DNA from: an uncultured Roseburia sp.
GTDB taxonomy: Bacteria; Bacillota; Clostridia; Lachnospirales; Lachnospiraceae
Length of the DNA stretch: 41,445 nucleotides
Assembly: GCA_947246475.1 (NCBI GenBank)
Contig: CAMXSH010000018.1
Coordinates: 1-41,445 of the forward strand
Direction: 5' to 3'
Positions 9,345-17,178 of this stretch are shown one piece after another. How positions within the stretch are numbered: position 1 is the first letter of the stretch; each line of letters opens with the position of its first letter. The position numbers and the translations under genes were made by a program. The notes beneath the pieces are model-generated. The model saw only the letters and a list, made by a program, of their open reading frames with translations, was not told the origin of the DNA and did no database searches.

Positions 9345-9677
9345 ATATGGATATTAAAAAATGCTTTGACGAAGAGGAGTACGTCATAAAGGACCCAAAA
9401 GAGAGAATGTTCATCGGCTGAAAGACATTCGGGCAGCCTTATGATGGAAGGTAGCTTCTGAGCAGGATTTTTGAACGGCGTGGCTTCTGGCGCTGCGCTC
9501 AGTAGAAAGTGACGGTTTGCCCCGTTATCAGCAGAATGAGGAATAAAGTGAACTCTTTATTTGAAATAAGGTGGTACCGCGAGACTGAACCAGCTCGCCC
9601 TTATAAATGGGATGGTACCAGATAAACCGGAAGATCTTACAGCTTCGGACTGATACCAGCCCGAAGCTGTTTTTTTG
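9345..9677 (+). promoter_or_regulatory. T-box riboswitch leader of valS (Val, GUA specifier likely)
   Basis: The leader RNA senses uncharged tRNA-Val and lets transcription proceed when charging is low. Visible parts are the stem I loop-E motif (GAGGAGTACGTC, from about 9373), the AG-bulge segment AAAGAGAGAATG, and a likely specifier GTA at 9451-9453 in the context GAAGGTAGCTTCTGAGC. The diagnostic T-box AATAAGGTGGTACCGCG is at 9565-9581; its GGTGGTACC bulge pairs with the tRNA acceptor end. A terminator hairpin (9639-9670, ACAGCTTCGG with CCGAAGCTGT) is followed by eight Ts. An alternative valine specifier reading is GTG at 9480-9482. The distance between the antiterminator and the terminator is longer than usual. 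Confidence 0.92.
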
Positions 9678-9688
9678 TCAGCTACAAG

Positions 9689-9830
9689 CCGCGCAGTTCC
9701 AGAAGGGCAGGCACATTCGTGCTTGCACGAAAATGTGTCTTCCCTTTTGGAACTATGAGGCGCCAGCCTCAACGATGAGCCTGCGAAGCAGGCGAAGAGT
9801 GCGCGCGGCGCAGTTCCGAGATGCGCAGTT
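9689..9830 (+). repeat. Palindrome-rich intergenic repeat in the valS 5' leader
   Basis: A 60-base near-perfect hairpin spans 9695-9754; its arms open with AGTTCC and close with GGAACT, broken mainly by G-U pairs and a two-base bulge. Two smaller hairpins follow: GAGGC/GCCTC (9757-9770) and GCCTGC/GCAGGC (9779-9793). The segment GCGCAGTTCC occurs at 9691-9700 and again at 9808-9817. The unit separates the T-box terminator from valS, which leaves about 280 untranslated bases. It looks like a REP- or MITE-like repeat; only a genome comparison would show whether it is multicopy. The rest of the gap to valS (9831-9950) shows nothing recognisable except the ribosome site. Confidence 0.6.
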
Positions 9831-9960
9831 TCACAAAGCTCGAAAAGACCTCGCTAAGTAAAACTACAATTGCACCTGGAACGTGGCGAAGAAGATGTGA
9901 CCGCAAAAGGCAGTGTACTTGAGCCTGCGCTTGTGGTGAAGTAAGAAAGGAAAGGTAAAA

Positions 9961-12612
9961 ATGAAAAAAGAATTAGAAAAGAACTACAACCCTAAAGACA
10001 TCGAAGACCGTCTCTATACCAAATGGGTGAACAAAAAATATTTTCATGCAGAGGTGAATCCAGATAAAAAGCCATATACGATCGTGATTCCGCCGCCGAA
10101 CATCACGGGGCAGCTTCACATGGGACATGCCCTGGATAATACGCTGCAGGATATCATCATCCGGTTTAAGAGAATGCAGGGCTATGAGGCTCTGTGGCTT
10201 CCGGGGACGGACCACGCTTCCATTGCCACCGAGGCAAAGATCGTGGAATCAATGAGAGAAGAGGGCATTTCCAAGGAAGACATTGGCAGGGAAAAATTTC
10301 TTGAGAGAGCCTGGGACTGGAAGAAACAGTATGGCGGACGGATCGTATCCCAGCTCAAAAAGATGGGTTCTTCCTGCGACTGGGACAGGGAGCGCTTTAC
10401 CATGGATGAGGGCTGCAACAAGGCAGTGAGGGAAGTGTTCGTAAAACTGTTTGACAAGGGGCTGATCTACCGGGGAGAGCGTATCATCAACTGGTGTCCC
10501 CACTGTCTGACTTCCATCTCGGATGCAGAGGTAGAGTACGAAGACCAGAAAGGCCATTTCTGGCATCTGCGCTATCCTTTTGCCGATGGCAGCGGATATA
10601 TCAATCTGGCGACTACCAGACCGGAGACTCTGCTGGGAGATACTGCAGTAGCAGTAAATCCGAAAGATGACCGGTATAAAGATATGGTAGGGAAAATGCT
10701 GGTGCTCCCTATTGTACATCGTGAGATTCCTCTGATCGCAGATGATTATGTGGATATGGAATTTGGAACCGGAGTGGTAAAGATCACGCCGGCACACGAT
10801 CCGAATGACTTTGAAGTTGGTCTGCGTCACGATCTTCCTGTGATCCACGTGATGACAGACGACGCGAAGATCGTGGATGAGTATGAAAAATATGCCGGCA
10901 TGGACCGTTATGAAGCGAGAAAAGAGATCGTGAAAGACCTGGAAGCAGAGGGAGCCCTTGTCAAAGTGGAAGACCACGACCACAATGTAGGAACCTGCTA
11001 CCGCTGCGGAACAACGGTAGAGCCTAAGGTGAGCAAACAGTGGTTTGTAAAAATGAAGCCCTTGGCGGGGCCGGCGATCGAGGCTGTAAAAAAGGGAGAG
11101 ACCCATTTCGTTCCCGATCATTTTAATAAAACTTATTTTCACTGGCTGGAGAACATCCGTGACTGGTGTATATCACGGCAGCTCTGGTGGGGACATCAGA
11201 TCCCTGCATTTTATTGTGACAGCTGCGGTGAACTGGTAGTAACGAAGGAAAATGAGGCGCTCTGTCCAAAATGTGGAAAGAAAATGCGGCAGGATCCCGA
11301 TACTCTGGATACCTGGTTCAGTTCTGCACTGTGGCCCTTTTCCACGCTGGGATGGCCGGATGAAACAGAGGAGATGAAATATTTTTATCCTACCAATACT
11401 CTCGTGACCGGATATGATATCATTCCATTCTGGGTTATGCGCATGATGTTCAGTGGCATTGAGCAGACGGGGCAGGTTCCCTTTGATACGGTGCTGATCC
11501 ATGGTCTGGTGAGGGATTCCCAGGGGCGCAAGATGAGTAAATCCCTTGGAAACGGCATCGATCCTCTTGAGGTCATTGACAAATATGGTGCGGATGCCCT
11601 GCGTCTGACTCTGGTGACAGGAAACGCCCCGGGGAATGATATGCGTTTTTATTGGGAGCGGGTGGAAGCAAGCCGTAACTTTGCCAATAAAGTATGGAAT
11701 GCGTCGCGTTTTATCATGATGAACTTTGCCCAGAATGAGGGGCTTGCGGATAAAGAAGTGGATTCTTCCCAGTTTACTCAGGCGGATAAATGGATCCTTG
11801 CCAAATGCAGCCGGCTGGTAAAGGAGGTCACCGCACTGATGGAGACCTTTGATCTGGGAATTGCTGTGCAGAAAATCTATGACTTTATCTGGGAAGAATT
11901 CTGCGACTGGTATATTGAAATGGTAAAACCACGTCTTTATAATGAAGAGGATGAGACCAAGGCAGCTGCTCTTTACACCCTAAAGAATGTGCTGATCGAT
12001 GCGCTGAAACTTCTCCATCCGTATATGCCCTTTATCACAGAGGAGATCTACTGTACGCTTATGGAAGATGACGAGGCTTCCATCATGGTTTCTGACTGGC
12101 CGGTATGCTCGGAGGCGACGTCTGGCTTTGCTGCAGATATGGAAGCGGTAGAGCGCATCAAAGAAGCGGTAAAAGGAATCCGCAATGTCCGCGGTGAGAT
12201 GAATGTTCCCCCGAGCAAAAAGGCAAAAGTGATCGTTGTGACAGAAGATACGGCGGTTCAAGAAATATTTGAGACGAATAAGGTATTTTTTGCCACCCTG
12301 GGTTTTGCCAGTGAGGTGGTGATCCAGAATGATAAATCTGGTATCGATCAGGATGCTGTATCCGTAGTGATTGACAAGGGAACGATCTATATGCCTTTTG
12401 CGGAGCTTGTGGATGTGGCAAAGGAGATCGAGCGTCTTCAGAAAGAAGAGAAAAAACTTATGGGAGAACTCAAACGCTCCGAGGGAATGCTGGGCAATCC
12501 CAACTTTGTAAATAAGGCGCCAGCCCAAAAGATAGAAGAGGAGAGGGCGAAGCTGGAAAAATACCAGAGTATGATGGCTCAGGTGAAGGAACGTCTTGCC
12601 CAGCTTTTGTAA
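9961..12612 (+). CDS. valS: Valyl-tRNA synthetase
   Basis: The 883-residue class I synthetase attaches valine to tRNA-Val (EC 6.1.1.9). In order it shows the HIGH-type motif (PPPNITGQLHMGHALDN, near residue 45), the editing domain (GTGVVKITPAHDPNDFEVG), the KMSKS motif (GRKMSKSLGN, near 523), an anticodon-binding helical domain, and the C-terminal coiled-coil arm (EIERLQKEEKKLMGELKRSE, from about 820) typical of ValRS and used to clamp tRNA. A WWGHQIPAFYC segment is also diagnostic. Length is normal. The start follows AAGGAAAGG. It is monocistronic, controlled by the upstream T-box and closed by the hairpin at 12658. Confidence 0.98.
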   Translation: MKKELEKNYNPKDIEDRLYTKWVNKKYFHAEVNPDKKPYTIVIPPPNITGQLHMGHALDNTLQDIIIRFKRMQGYEALWLPGTDHASIATEAKIVESMREEGISKEDIGREKFLERAWDWKKQYGGRIVSQLKKMGSSCDWDRERFTMDEGCNKAVREVFVKLFDKGLIYRGERIINWCPHCLTSISDAEVEYEDQKGHFWHLRYPFADGSGYINLATTRPETLLGDTAVAVNPKDDRYKDMVGKMLVLPIVHREIPLIADDYVDMEFGTGVVKITPAHDPNDFEVGLRHDLPVIHVMTDDAKIVDEYEKYAGMDRYEARKEIVKDLEAEGALVKVEDHDHNVGTCYRCGTTVEPKVSKQWFVKMKPLAGPAIEAVKKGETHFVPDHFNKTYFHWLENIRDWCISRQLWWGHQIPAFYCDSCGELVVTKENEALCPKCGKKMRQDPDTLDTWFSSALWPFSTLGWPDETEEMKYFYPTNTLVTGYDIIPFWVMRMMFSGIEQTGQVPFDTVLIHGLVRDSQGRKMSKSLGNGIDPLEVIDKYGADALRLTLVTGNAPGNDMRFYWERVEASRNFANKVWNASRFIMMNFAQNEGLADKEVDSSQFTQADKWILAKCSRLVKEVTALMETFDLGIAVQKIYDFIWEEFCDWYIEMVKPRLYNEEDETKAAALYTLKNVLIDALKLLHPYMPFITEEIYCTLMEDDEASIMVSDWPVCSEATSGFAADMEAVERIKEAVKGIRNVRGEMNVPPSKKAKVIVVTEDTAVQEIFETNKVFFATLGFASEVVIQNDKSGIDQDAVSVVIDKGTIYMPFAELVDVAKEIERLQKEEKKLMGELKRSEGMLGNPNFVNKAPAQKIEEERAKLEKYQSMMAQVKERLAQLL

Positions 12613-12657
12613 TATCATTGTCCATTATATAATGGAGTGTATTAAATTGAATCAAAG

Positions 12658-12691
12658 AATGCCAGAATTCATAGTTGGATTCTGGCATTTT
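12658..12691 (+). terminator. Intrinsic terminator of valS
   Basis: AATGCCAGAAT pairs with ATTCTGGCATT and is followed by TTTTCTT. It lies 46 bases after the valS stop. A TATAAT at 12628-12633 precedes it, but no convincing -35 was found. Confidence 0.82.
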
Positions 12692-12711
12692 CTTGGGCAG
12701 GGGATGTAAAT

Positions 12712-13560
12712 ATGAGGGAATTATCCAGATGTCGAAAAAACAGACGCTTTTATGCTGGCAGGAGAAAAAAGAGCGGAATCCTGATCAGTGGTGAGGACTA
12801 TATAATAAAATACCGGAGAAAATCAGCAGGAGGAGCAGTTTGTGATCATGTGTCAGAATATCTGGGAAGCCATATCTTTGACATGCTGGGAGTCACGGCC
12901 CAGGATACCTGGCTTGGAAAGTGCCGGGATGAGGAAGTGGTTCTGTGCAAAGACTTTATTTCGGAAAAGGAGAGCTTCCTCTCCTTTGCCCAGCTGGGGG
13001 AATATTTTCTGGATATCACAGGCAGGGTAGTTTTGTATGAATATGATCAGATCATGGAAGTGCTGATAAAGTTTCTTGGTGTGTCCGCAGCAAAAGTAAT
13101 AATAAAAACTTTTTGGGATATGATTGTCATTGATGCCTTTGTGGCAAATGGGGAGCGGGACGGAAGCAGCTGGGGATTATTGAAAAAGGGCGGCCTGTAC
13201 TCTCCCGCGCCTGTTCTGGGAAATGATTCCTGCCTTTTTCCAGACGTGGTTACCGACGAGCAGTGCAGGGAAATCCTGGAGTCAAAAGAAGAGATGGAAC
13301 GCAGGATATTTGATATTCCGGTACCAAAGATCCGATATAAGGGAAAAGCACATTCTTATTATGATATTATCTCTGGTCATTATTTTAGAGACTGCGACAG
13401 GGCGTTGTGGAGGATCATTCAGAAAATAGATTTTGCGGCGGTAAATTATCTAGTAGAAAGTGTGGCATTTACCAGCAAAATCCGGAAAAAATTTCTTATA
13501 ACGATATTAGAAGAACGGTATAAAAATCTTCTGCTCAAGCCTTTTGAAAAAAGAATGTGA
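12712..13560 (+). CDS. HipA/CtkA-fold kinase-like protein, probably catalytically dead
   Basis: The 282-residue protein resembles the HipA/CtkA Ser/Thr kinase family as I remember it from Clostridia. Matching segments are YIIKYRR (ATP lysine K33), CDHVSEYLGSHIFDMLG, VVLCKDF, FWDMIVIDAFVANGERDGSSWG (residues 134-155) and APVLGNDSCLFP (166-177). In active members the catalytic loop reads N-x-DRH-x-x-N-W-G and the metal motif is P-x-x-D-x-G-S. Here the catalytic Asp is Glu148, His is Asp150, Asn is Ser153, and the metal-binding Asp is Gly170. The fold therefore appears kept while catalysis is probably lost. It overlaps the next gene by ATGA (13557-13560), so the two are translationally coupled. 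A protein-binding or regulatory role is an inference. Confidence 0.68.
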   Translation: MRELSRCRKNRRFYAGRRKKSGILISGEDYIIKYRRKSAGGAVCDHVSEYLGSHIFDMLGVTAQDTWLGKCRDEEVVLCKDFISEKESFLSFAQLGEYFLDITGRVVLYEYDQIMEVLIKFLGVSAAKVIIKTFWDMIVIDAFVANGERDGSSWGLLKKGGLYSPAPVLGNDSCLFPDVVTDEQCREILESKEEMERRIFDIPVPKIRYKGKAHSYYDIISGHYFRDCDRALWRIIQKIDFAAVNYLVESVAFTSKIRKKFLITILEERYKNLLLKPFEKRM

Positions 13561-14486
13561 AACGAACAGGGAAAGGGGTGTCAGAAGGATATATGCGAAA
13601 AAACAGTCAGCCATGGAATGAGCATACAGCTCCATTGTCCGGTGAGTTGGTCAGCACCAGTAAAAGTGTGATCAAAGCGGTGGGCTGTTATGGAGAAAAG
13701 TATTGTGTGGGAAAAATTGAATATCAGTTATTTTCAGAAACAGGTTATCAGTATGTGATCACACCCTGCTGGGATATAGTAGATGGACTGGGAGAAGAAG
13801 GGTTTCAGGGGATTCCGGGCATCGCCATGGAACTCCGGCGCAAACATTATTACCGGGTCAATCGTCAGCCGGTGTTTATTTCAATGAGGAGCCCGTCGGA
13901 GGACAGGGAAGATCTGGCGGAACTTCTGGAGGAGGCGGGCATGGCATCCTATGACCGGCTGGAATGGCTGACACGGGTGCCGCAGCAAATCAGCAGTGAT
14001 AATCTGATCCTGGAACCATTCCGGGATGAGGTCAGAGAGTTTGAATATAACGGTCTGGATGCCGTGCTGTGCCAGCTGCAGTATGGAGATCAGGTTTCTA
14101 TCAGCAGCCAGGGTGCGGTCTCCAATAACCCGTCGGTTTATACGGAACATCTGCTCCGCATGGTGGCGGCAGGAGCGGTGATAAAATTTGAAAAAGAGAG
14201 AATTATAATAGATAAAAATGTAAGAAGCGCCGTCTTATCAATTCTTCAGAGACAATATTATGCAGGGAAAAATTTACAGACAATTAAACACCGCAGAGGT
14301 GTGGAAGGGGCAAAGGGCAGAGGGGCTTACAGGGGACGCCGGCCACTGCAGATCGAATACGAGAGACTGCAAAAAATATCTGACCTGTTTCATGCAAAAA
14401 AAATATCCGAGTCGGAGGCGATGCAGCGTCTGGGAATCGCGTCCCGCTCTACATTTTACCGGAAACTGAAAGAGTTAAAAATGTGA
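13557..14486 (+). CDS. Putative DNA-binding protein with Hin-like C-terminal HTH
   Basis: The 309-residue protein has an N-terminal part of about 230 residues that I do not recognise, then a strongly basic linker (KHRRGVEGAKGRGAYRGRRP) and a C-terminal helix-turn-helix (ISESEAMQRLGIASRSTFYR, about residues 282-301) like the DNA-binding tail of Hin-type serine recombinases. It lacks the resolvase catalytic domain (no YxRxS motif), so a regulator is more likely than a recombinase. Translation most likely starts in the ATGA overlap with the HipA-like gene; an ATG at 13593 is an alternative but has a poorly spaced ribosome site. Two palindromes, possible operators, begin nine bases after its stop codon. 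Confidence 0.6.
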   Translation: MKRTGKGVSEGYMRKNSQPWNEHTAPLSGELVSTSKSVIKAVGCYGEKYCVGKIEYQLFSETGYQYVITPCWDIVDGLGEEGFQGIPGIAMELRRKHYYRVNRQPVFISMRSPSEDREDLAELLEEAGMASYDRLEWLTRVPQQISSDNLILEPFRDEVREFEYNGLDAVLCQLQYGDQVSISSQGAVSNNPSVYTEHLLRMVAAGAVIKFEKERIIIDKNVRSAVLSILQRQYYAGKNLQTIKHRRGVEGAKGRGAYRGRRPLQIEYERLQKISDLFHAKKISESEAMQRLGIASRSTFYRKLKELKM

Positions 14487-14494
14487 TCTCTTGG

Positions 14495-14528
14495 TTTTGT
14501 CAAAAATTGCGATGGCTTTTGTCAAAAA
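14495..14528 (+). promoter_or_regulatory. Tandem TTTTGTCAAAAA palindromes (operator or Spo0A-box-like)
   Basis: TTTTGTCAAAAA occurs at 14495-14506 and again at 14517-14528, 22 bases apart (two helical turns, same face). The core TTTTGTCAAAA is a perfect 11-base palindrome. Both sit just upstream of the promoter at 14543-14571. The core contains TGTCAAA, one base from the Spo0A box TGTCGAA. They could bind Spo0A~P or the HTH protein encoded just upstream. Confidence 0.5.
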
Positions 14529-14542
14529 AGACGTTTTTCCCC

Positions 14543-14571
14543 TTGCTTTTTTCAATAAAAATGAGTATTAT
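14543..14571 (+). promoter_or_regulatory. Sigma-A promoter of the small ORF / TPR unit
   Basis: TTGCTT (14543-14548), 17-base spacer, TATTAT (14566-14571). The first gene it serves starts at 14640. Confidence 0.72.
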
Positions 14572-14639
14572 GTTTCATAGGGCATTTGTCCGGTGTAGAA
14601 GATTGATAATGACCAATGAGCTTAAAAGGAGGTCAGAAG

Positions 14640-14783
14640 ATGATAAATTTTGAGGAAGAACTTGAAAAATATGAGCCAAGCCTGGATGTAGAGCAGGTGG
14701 AAAATGTTGTAAATAATAATAATCTTACGGATGTGACAGATATTGTGAGAGAGTTGATATCAGAGACCAGGTCAACGGTGTGA
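14640..14783 (+). CDS. Small acidic protein, 47 residues, function unknown
   Basis: This short gene starts 7 bases after a near-perfect ribosome site (AAAAGGAGGT, 14624-14633). It encodes a strongly acidic, probably helical peptide beginning MINFEEELEKYEPSLDVEQV, with an NNNN stretch in the middle and no signal peptide, membrane segment or cysteines. It lies between a good promoter and the zinc-ribbon/TPR gene (28-base gap), so it is likely co-transcribed with that gene. The ribosome site, the promoter distance and the codon structure support a real gene. I do not recognise the family; an adaptor-like partner of the TPR protein is a guess from position. Confidence 0.72.
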   Translation: MINFEEELEKYEPSLDVEQVENVVNNNNLTDVTDIVRELISETRSTV

Positions 14784-14811
14784 TGTACGATAAAGAATTA
14801 GGAGGATTCCA

Positions 14812-16209
14812 ATGAGATGTCCAAGATGTGATGCAAACATAAATGACGAGATGGAAATTTGCAGATTTTGTGGACAGGATCTGTCGATCATATATCATGT
14901 AAGAAGAATATCAAATGCGTACTACAATATGGGACTGGAGAAAGCGCAGGTGCGTGATCTTTCAGGGGCAGTCATGGTGTTGAAAAAAAGTCTGCAGTTT
15001 GACAAATACAATACCAATGCCCGCAATCTTCTGGGACTTGTGTACAACGAGATGGGGGAGACTGTGGCGGCATTGAGCGAGTGGGTGTTAAGCCGGTATC
15101 TCCAGCCGGAAGATAACCGGGCACAATATTATATCAATGTCATCCAAAAAAACCAGACAGCGCTGGATGCGGTAAATCAGACGATAAAAAAATATAATTC
15201 TGCGCTGAATGCGGCAAAGGGAGGCAATGAAGATCTGGCGGTGATCCAGCTGAAAAAGGTGGTCAGCCTGAATCCAAAATTTGTCCGAGCCCTGCAGCTT
15301 CTGGCACTTTTGTATATAAAGTCCAAAGAATATGCCAAAGCAGCCAAATGCCTCAAACGTGCCAGACGAATAGACTATAATAATACGACAACCCTGCGTT
15401 ACATGCAGGAGATTGGAGATAAATTTAGTGAGAATGGCAGCAGGGGCCGGGAGGAATCTGCCAGGGCATACCGTCAGCAGCCCAAAAAGGATCCTCTGGC
15501 AAATGTGCAGCCTGTAGGCGCTTATAAAGAAGAGAAGCGGCACTGGATGCCAGTGATCAATGTAATCATCGGAGTGATCATTGGTCTTGTAGTCAGTTTT
15601 GTACTGATTCGCCCAACCCTTATTGGCAACAACCTGGGAAATAATTCTGACAGCATTGCTGAAAACAATCAACAGCTTTCCGTGAAGGAAGCCCAGTTGT
15701 CTTCAATGCAGAAGCAGAAAGAAAAACTGGAGCAGGATGTGGCAAAACTGCAGAAAAAGCTGGATGAGGGAGAAGATGCCAATGCTGCCAGGCTGGAACT
15801 GAGTAATAATCTTCTTCTGGCTGTCAAGTATTATAATGATGGGGACAGGCTTCTGGCTGCCAGTACAGTGAGCCAGTACAAAGAATCAGATTTTGAGAAG
15901 GATGAGATGAAGGAACTGTTTAAAATGGTTTCCAAGAAGATCACCCAGGAAGACGTAAAGAATCTTTTTGAACAGGGACGAGCAGAGTTTAACAGAGGGA
16001 AATATGATGAGGCGGAAAAACTGTTGAACCAGGTACTTTCTGTCGACGCAGAGAATCTGGATGCGTTGTATTTTATGGGCCGGGTTTACCATCAGAGAGG
16101 CAAAAAGAAAAAAGCAGTAGAATATTATGAGAAGGTAATCCAGATCGATGAGGCTTCTGGCCGGGCGGCAGAGGCTAAAACCCGACTGAGACAGCTGGGT
16201 GTGGACTGA
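14812..16209 (+). CDS. Zinc-ribbon, TPR-repeat membrane protein
   Basis: The 465-residue protein begins with a four-Cys zinc ribbon (Cys3, Cys6, Cys17, Cys20), followed by TPR repeats (about residues 34-200; AYYNMGLEKAQVRDLSGAV, ARNLLGLVYNEMGETVAAL). A single transmembrane helix lies at about 247-268 (VINVIIGVIIGLVVSFVLI), then a coiled coil (about 283-320) and a second TPR block near the C-terminus (FEQGRAEFNRGKYDEAEKLL, ALYFMGRVYHQRGKKKKAVE). The N-terminal half is probably cytoplasmic and the C-terminal half external. TPR proteins of this layout act as scaffolds. It sits directly before the spoIIA operon but is separated from it by a terminator. The start follows TTAGGAGG. Confidence 0.82.
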   Translation: MRCPRCDANINDEMEICRFCGQDLSIIYHVRRISNAYYNMGLEKAQVRDLSGAVMVLKKSLQFDKYNTNARNLLGLVYNEMGETVAALSEWVLSRYLQPEDNRAQYYINVIQKNQTALDAVNQTIKKYNSALNAAKGGNEDLAVIQLKKVVSLNPKFVRALQLLALLYIKSKEYAKAAKCLKRARRIDYNNTTTLRYMQEIGDKFSENGSRGREESARAYRQQPKKDPLANVQPVGAYKEEKRHWMPVINVIIGVIIGLVVSFVLIRPTLIGNNLGNNSDSIAENNQQLSVKEAQLSSMQKQKEKLEQDVAKLQKKLDEGEDANAARLELSNNLLLAVKYYNDGDRLLAASTVSQYKESDFEKDEMKELFKMVSKKITQEDVKNLFEQGRAEFNRGKYDEAEKLLNQVLSVDAENLDALYFMGRVYHQRGKKKKAVEYYEKVIQIDEASGRAAEAKTRLRQLGVD

Positions 16210-16285
16210 CATAATGAACGGTCAGCTTGCTCCTGGATGAAAGCTTTAAAATTAGAATGTTATTTACATGAGACAAAGAAGAAAA

Positions 16286-16342
16286 AGGACTACGGAGAAA
16301 AATGCCGGACAAGCCATCCGGATCACTCTGTAGTTCTTTTTT
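16286..16342 (+). terminator. Intrinsic terminator between the TPR gene and spoIIA
   Basis: AGGACTAC-GGAG pairs with CTCT-GTAGTTCT around an inner CCGGA/TCCGG stem, and a run of Ts follows. It closes the TPR transcript. Only about 40 bases remain between it and spoIIAA. Confidence 0.8.
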
Positions 16343-16381
16343 GATGGGAAAAAGAAATAGATATAAATTGGGAGGAAAAAA

Positions 16382-16690
16382 ATGGATAATTTTTCACTGG
16401 AAAGAAATGGTGCCAGCTTGATCCTGCACATCAGCGAGGATCTGGACCACCATACAGCGGCTCAGATCAGCAGGACCATCGATGTTCTGATTGAGAAAGG
16501 AAACGTAAAAAACATTGTATTTGATTTTGAGGGAATGACGTTTATGGATAGTTCCGGGATCGGCATGGTCATGGGAAGATACCGGAAAATACAGTATTTT
16601 GGCGGAAATGTTTATGTGACTGGAGTAGGTGCTGGTATTGACCGGATATTTTCTATGTCTGGACTTTATAAGATCATTCAGAGAGTTTGA
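16382..16690 (+). CDS. spoIIAA: Anti-sigma F factor antagonist SpoIIAA
   Basis: The 102-residue STAS-domain protein, when unphosphorylated, pulls SpoIIAB off sigma F in the forespore. The phosphorylated serine lies in FMDSSGIGMVMGRY (the DSSG motif, near residue 58). Length matches the family (about 110). It follows GGGAGG and is the first gene of a three-gene operon with SpoIIAB and sigma F. SpoIIE, the phosphatase that activates it, is not in the window. Confidence 0.93.
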   Translation: MDNFSLERNGASLILHISEDLDHHTAAQISRTIDVLIEKGNVKNIVFDFEGMTFMDSSGIGMVMGRYRKIQYFGGNVYVTGVGAGIDRIFSMSGLYKIIQRV

Positions 16691-16723
16691 GGAAATCAAA
16701 ACATCGCAGAATTGGAGGATAAG

Positions 16724-17164
16724 ATGAATACATATAATGAAATGAAATTGGAATTTAGCAGTTATTCTGAAAATGAAAGTTTTGCCCGTACAGTGGTTAG
16801 CGCCTTTATCGCCAGAATGGATCCGACGCTGGAAGAGCTGGCAGATGTAAAGACCGCTGTTTCGGAGGCGGTGACCAATGCAATTATCCACGGTTACGAG
16901 AAAAATCCAGGAAAAGTAACCATATATGGAAAAATCGAGGGTAATGCGATATATCTGGAGATTTCTGATGAGGGAGAGGGGATCAGTGATATCGCTAAGG
17001 CAATGGAACCGCTGTACACATCCAAACCGGAGTTGGACAGATCAGGAATGGGCTTTGCGTTTATGGAGGCATTTATGGACGAGCTTCATGTGGAGTCAGA
17101 ACCAGGGAAGGGAACAGTTATTAAAATGAAAAAAGTAATCTATAGCGCAATGAATCTTTCATAG
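16724..17164 (+). CDS. spoIIAB: Anti-sigma F factor / SpoIIAA kinase SpoIIAB
   Basis: The 146-residue GHKL (Bergerat-fold) kinase binds and inhibits sigma F and phosphorylates SpoIIAA. Motifs are the N-box ([14 protein letters not shown]), G1 box (ISDEGEGI) and G2 box ([14 protein letters not shown]). I start it at the ATG at 16724, five bases after GGAGGA; an in-frame TTG at 16712 lies just before that ribosome site and is not a plausible start. It lies 33 bases after spoIIAA and 14 bases before sigF. Confidence 0.94.
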   Translation: MNTYNEMKLEFSSYSENESFARTVVSAFIARMDPTLEELADVKTAVSEAVTNAIIHGYEKNPGKVTIYGKIEGNAIYLEISDEGEGISDIAKAMEPLYTSKPELDRSGMGFAFMEAFMDELHVESEPGKGTVIKMKKVIYSAMNLS

Positions 17165-17178
17165 AGAGGGACTGGTCA

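Noticed and set aside
10249-11142. Long minus-strand open frame inside valS (297 codons) and other antisense frames
   Set aside because: They lie fully inside well-supported genes, lack ribosome sites and have low-complexity, shadow-like protein sequence.
12608-12633. TATAAT before the HipA-like gene as its promoter
   Set aside because: No acceptable -35 at the right distance, and the valS terminator hairpin lies between it and the gene; kept as unresolved.
13557-14486. HTH protein as a serine recombinase
   Set aside because: Only the DNA-binding tail resembles recombinases; there is no catalytic Ser motif or resolvase domain.
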